This document shows, one piece after another, positions 5,553 through 6,538 of a DNA stretch of 6,538 nucleotides. This stretch comes from Chloroflexi bacterium RBG_16_70_13. GTDB taxonomy: Bacteria; Chloroflexota; Limnocylindria; Limnocylindrales; CSP1-4. The stretch lies in NCBI GenBank assembly GCA_001795245.1, contig MGOD01000016.1:9001-15538 (forward strand). The letters run 5' to 3'. Each line of letters starts with the position of its first letter. Positions within the stretch are counted from its first letter, which is position 1. The translations under genes were made by a program, and so were the position numbers. A model generated the notes under the pieces. That model saw nothing but the letters and a program-made list of their open reading frames with translations, did not search any database and was not told where the DNA came from.

Positions 5553-5800
5553 AAAGGGCGAACTCCCCGATCCGCTCGGGCTCGGATTGGACAACCCGCG
5601 CGCCTTGGCATTGCGGATCCCGGTGGCACCGTCAAAACGGCGACTGCGTGACGGATAGCGGCGCGGATCGTGGGGTCGCCGAGCTCGTCGAGCCCCGGGT
5701 CGTGCGTGGGATTGCCGTGTGACGGCCTTACGACCGGGCGTACCGGCCGGCCTACCCCCGATTTGGCGCTGCCAGCGTCACGCGGGTCGGCAAGCGTCGT
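5553..5800. other. Intergenic stretch without a supported gene
   Basis: About 250 bases separate the convergent OsmC and ABC permease genes, and no frame here shows a recognisable protein, tRNA or rRNA. One inverted repeat is visible, CCGTCA (5629-5634) with TGACGG (5649-5654) around a 14-base loop; an alternative hairpin CCGT-CAAA-ACGG lies at 5629-5640. A second TGACGG occurs near 5719. None is followed by a T-tract, so terminator function is only possible. The stretch is long for this compact neighbourhood and could be decayed DNA. Confidence 0.5.
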
Positions 5801-6538
5801 CTACCGTGCCAGGTCGCGCCGCTCGAAGGCGATGACGGCCACGATCAGGCCGACGACGGCCCAGGCGACGAGCACGAGCGCGCTGCCGGGGTCGAGACCG
5901 TTGGAGAGCGGGTCGTTGGCGATGTAGTGGTAGAAGGGCGAGAGCGGGCGCCACGGGTCGAGCCAGTCGATGAGCGCGCCGAGGCCGTTGAGGAAGAAGC
6001 CGGCGATCACGACCATGAGCGAGACCCCGGACGAGAGCCAGCGGCGGCCCGTCATTGCCCCCAGCGCCAGCGCCAGTCCGCCGAGCGCGAGGCCGAGCAG
6101 GAGCACGCTCACCAGGGCCTCGGCGAGGCGCCCGAGGTCGAGGTCGATGCCCACGGCGGTCGCCGCCGCGGCCGCGCCGGCCCACATGAACGCCACGATC
6201 ACGATCGTCCCGACGCCGAACGCCGCGGCCTTCTCGACGACGACTCGCCAGCGCGGGATCGGGTTCGCGAGGAGCAGGTCCAGCGTGCCCCGCTCCTCCT
6301 CGCCGGCGGTGGCGCTGCCGGCCACGACGACCGTGTAGGCCAGGACGAGCAGCGGCGCGATGAAGGTGAAGAGCTCGAGGTTCAGGAAGCCCTCGGGCGT
6401 GCCGATGTTGAGCTCGCTCGAGGCGAAGAACTCGCGGATCGCGGGCGGCAGCTTGTCCATCATCTGCTGAAGGCTGCCCATGGCCTCGATCGAGGGGTAG
6501 AGGCCGACGTACATCGCCGGCCAGATCGCGGCGAACAC
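5801..6538 (-). CDS. ABC-2 type transporter permease (5' end outside window)
   Basis: 245 residues are visible, ending at TAG (5801-5803). The frame is open at the window edge and the first visible residues (VFAAIWPAMYVGLYPSI) look like the end of a first membrane span, so the true start lies outside. The protein resembles ABC-2 export permeases of the NosY-like group (COG1277). An extracytoplasmic loop (about 15-50, with 'LPPAIREFFASSELNIGTPEG') precedes the span ELFTFIAPLLVLAYTVVVAG (55-74). Then comes the hallmark cytoplasmic segment GEEERGTLDLLLANPIPRWR (79-98), the usual contact region with the ATPase. Four further spans follow at about 105-128, 137-162, 170-190 and 218-238, and the end ERRDLAR is typical. 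The partner ATPase would be expected just upstream on the minus strand, beyond the window. The substrate cannot be inferred. Confidence 0.9.
   Translation of the reverse strand: MFAAIWPAMYVGLYPSIEAMGSLQQMMDKLPPAIREFFASSELNIGTPEGFLNLELFTFIAPLLVLAYTVVVAGSATAGEEERGTLDLLLANPIPRWRVVVEKAAAFGVGTIVIVAFMWAGAAAAATAVGIDLDLGRLAEALVSVLLLGLALGGLALALGAMTGRRWLSSGVSLMVVIAGFFLNGLGALIDWLDPWRPLSPFYHYIANDPLSNGLDPGSALVLVAWAVVGLIVAVIAFERRDLAR

Noticed and set aside
1..6538. tRNA, rRNA, CRISPR array, insertion sequence or attachment site
   Set aside because: I saw no T-loop consensus, regular spaced repeats, transposase motifs or paired terminal repeats when reading both strands.

Overview
The window is very GC-rich (the coding regions look to be around 70% GC) and densely coding, with short gaps between genes, frequent GTG starts and sparse Shine-Dalgarno sites. 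That base composition, together with an Eis-type acetyltransferase, a COG4119-type Nudix hydrolase, a DUF421 membrane protein, a YcaQ/HTH_42 glycosylase and an OsmC peroxidase, suggests a soil or freshwater Chloroflexota (for example the Limnocylindria/Ellin6529 group) or a high-GC actinobacterium. This placement rests on composition and gene content only. I see no marker gene, rRNA or tRNA.

Layout: (1) 1-383, the 3' end of a GT4-like glycosyltransferase gene on the + strand. (2) 154-1659, an Eis-like GNAT acetyltransferase on the - strand, convergent with the glycosyltransferase. Its reading frame runs past the expected C-terminus and overlaps the glycosyltransferase gene antisense. (3) 1741-2304 and 2301-2804, a DUF421 membrane protein and a Nudix hydrolase on the + strand, joined by an ATGA stop/start overlap and divergent from the acetyltransferase. 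(4) 2826-3608, an unrecognised protein of about seven membrane spans on the - strand, convergent with the Nudix gene. (5) 3609-3725, an unusually AT-rich divergent control region with a convincing promoter and nested inverted repeats. (6) 3726-5015, a YcaQ/AlkX-like DNA glycosylase on the + strand. (7) 5106-5552, an OsmC/Ohr-family peroxidase on the + strand with a strong ribosome binding site. (8) 5553-5800, about 250 bp with no gene that I can support. (9) 5801-6538, an ABC-2 transporter permease on the - strand, cut by the window end.

Most genes look like single units with their own starts and control regions; the only clear operon is DUF421-Nudix. Several products fit a loose theme of chemical damage defence: Nudix pyrophosphohydrolase, crosslink/alkylation glycosylase, organic-peroxide reduction and Eis-type acylation. 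The genes are not co-transcribed, so this may be chance. I found no mobile element, CRISPR array or convincing new multi-gene system. The points most worth a second look are the missing stop codon of the Eis-like gene, where one base change would restore it exactly at the conserved C-terminus, the divergent control region at 3609-3725, and two starts with identical leaderless-type spacing.
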